Shown here: positions 63,895 to 64,000 of the stretch, piece by piece
How the letters are laid out: each line of letters starts with the position of its first letter
Numbering within the stretch: position 1 is the first letter of the stretch
Origin: Azorinus chamasolen
Taxonomy: Eukaryota; Mollusca; Bivalvia; Cardiida; Solecurtidae
Assembly (NCBI GenBank): GCA_963576725.1
Contig: OY755241.1
Coordinates: 25,270,449 to 25,334,448, forward strand
Length of the DNA stretch: 64,000 nt
Reading direction: 5' to 3'
Program-made: the position numbers and the translations under genes
Notes under the pieces: generated by a model
What the model was told of the DNA's origin: nothing
The model's database searches: none
The model's input: the letters and a program-made list of their open reading frames with translations, nothing else

Positions 63895-64000
63895 AGGGTG
63901 TTACAGGCGAAATGGTGATTACCTTTGTAAATAGTTTAGATCCAGATCAGACGTCGAGTAACTCGGCGTCTCACCAGGATTCAAACTGATAATATTGCTG
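63895..64000. mobile_element. P3 MITE, cut by window edge
   Basis: Hairpin GATCCAGATCAGACGTCGAG / CTCGGCGTCTCACCAGG. The left end is not clear. Confidence 0.6.

Overview
The window is nuclear DNA from an animal, most probably a bivalve mollusc. It has three spliced protein-coding genes with GT-AG introns, AT-rich non-coding DNA full of short foldback transposons, tRNA-derived SINE-like pieces, a non-LTR reverse-transcriptase fossil, and dispersed repeats of a kind common in bivalve genomes. The genus cannot be fixed from the sequence. I rebuilt the genes by joining exons whose translations match known families and whose splice phases agree. No alignment or transcript was available.

Layout. 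(1) 880-11731, minus strand: the N-terminal 303 codons, in nine exons, of a POMT1-type protein O-mannosyltransferase; the gene runs off the left edge. (2) 11.7-17.9 kb: the divergent intergenic region, holding repeats, SINE-like pieces, a 5'-truncated non-LTR retrotransposon, and a low-repeat CpG-containing stretch near 14.76-15.28 kb that may hold the promoters. (3) 17938-37736, plus strand: a complete mitoguardin (MIGA) coding region in 12 exons and 516 codons. (4) 37.7-46.9 kb: 3' flank, with minisatellites and MITEs. (5) 46982-50178, minus strand: a complete NmrA-like (NMRAL1) coding region in three exons and 304 codons. (6) 50.2-64 kb: no recognisable protein gene, dense foldback elements, and a possible NMRAL1 first exon and promoter near 60.36-60.48 kb.

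The three proteins have unrelated roles: ER O-mannosylation, mitochondrial outer-membrane and ER-contact biology, and NADPH sensing. Nothing suggests they work as a module.

Most remaining DNA is palindromic MITEs. Families P1-P6 have TTAA ends and CCC-starting terminal inverted repeats (piggyBac-like). Families G1-G4 start CAG(T) next to TA (pogo/Tc1-like by termini). Family E1 is built around an inverted ACCACTCTTTAGAAT motif. Unrelated families share one central palindrome, GCTCCTATAGGAGC. P elements are repeatedly nested in G elements at TTAA, and intact copies of the same host sites lie elsewhere in the window.

The most unusual signal is that tandem arrays start exactly at splice junctions. 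About 40 copies carry the MIGA exon 5 donor, 14 copies of a 49-bp unit carry the POMT1 exon 6 acceptor, and three 64-bp copies carry the MIGA exon 9 acceptor plus 48 nt of exon. Using a displaced site brings in an in-frame stop in each case. A 77-bp piece of NMRAL1 coding exon also sits between two halves of a P2 MITE.
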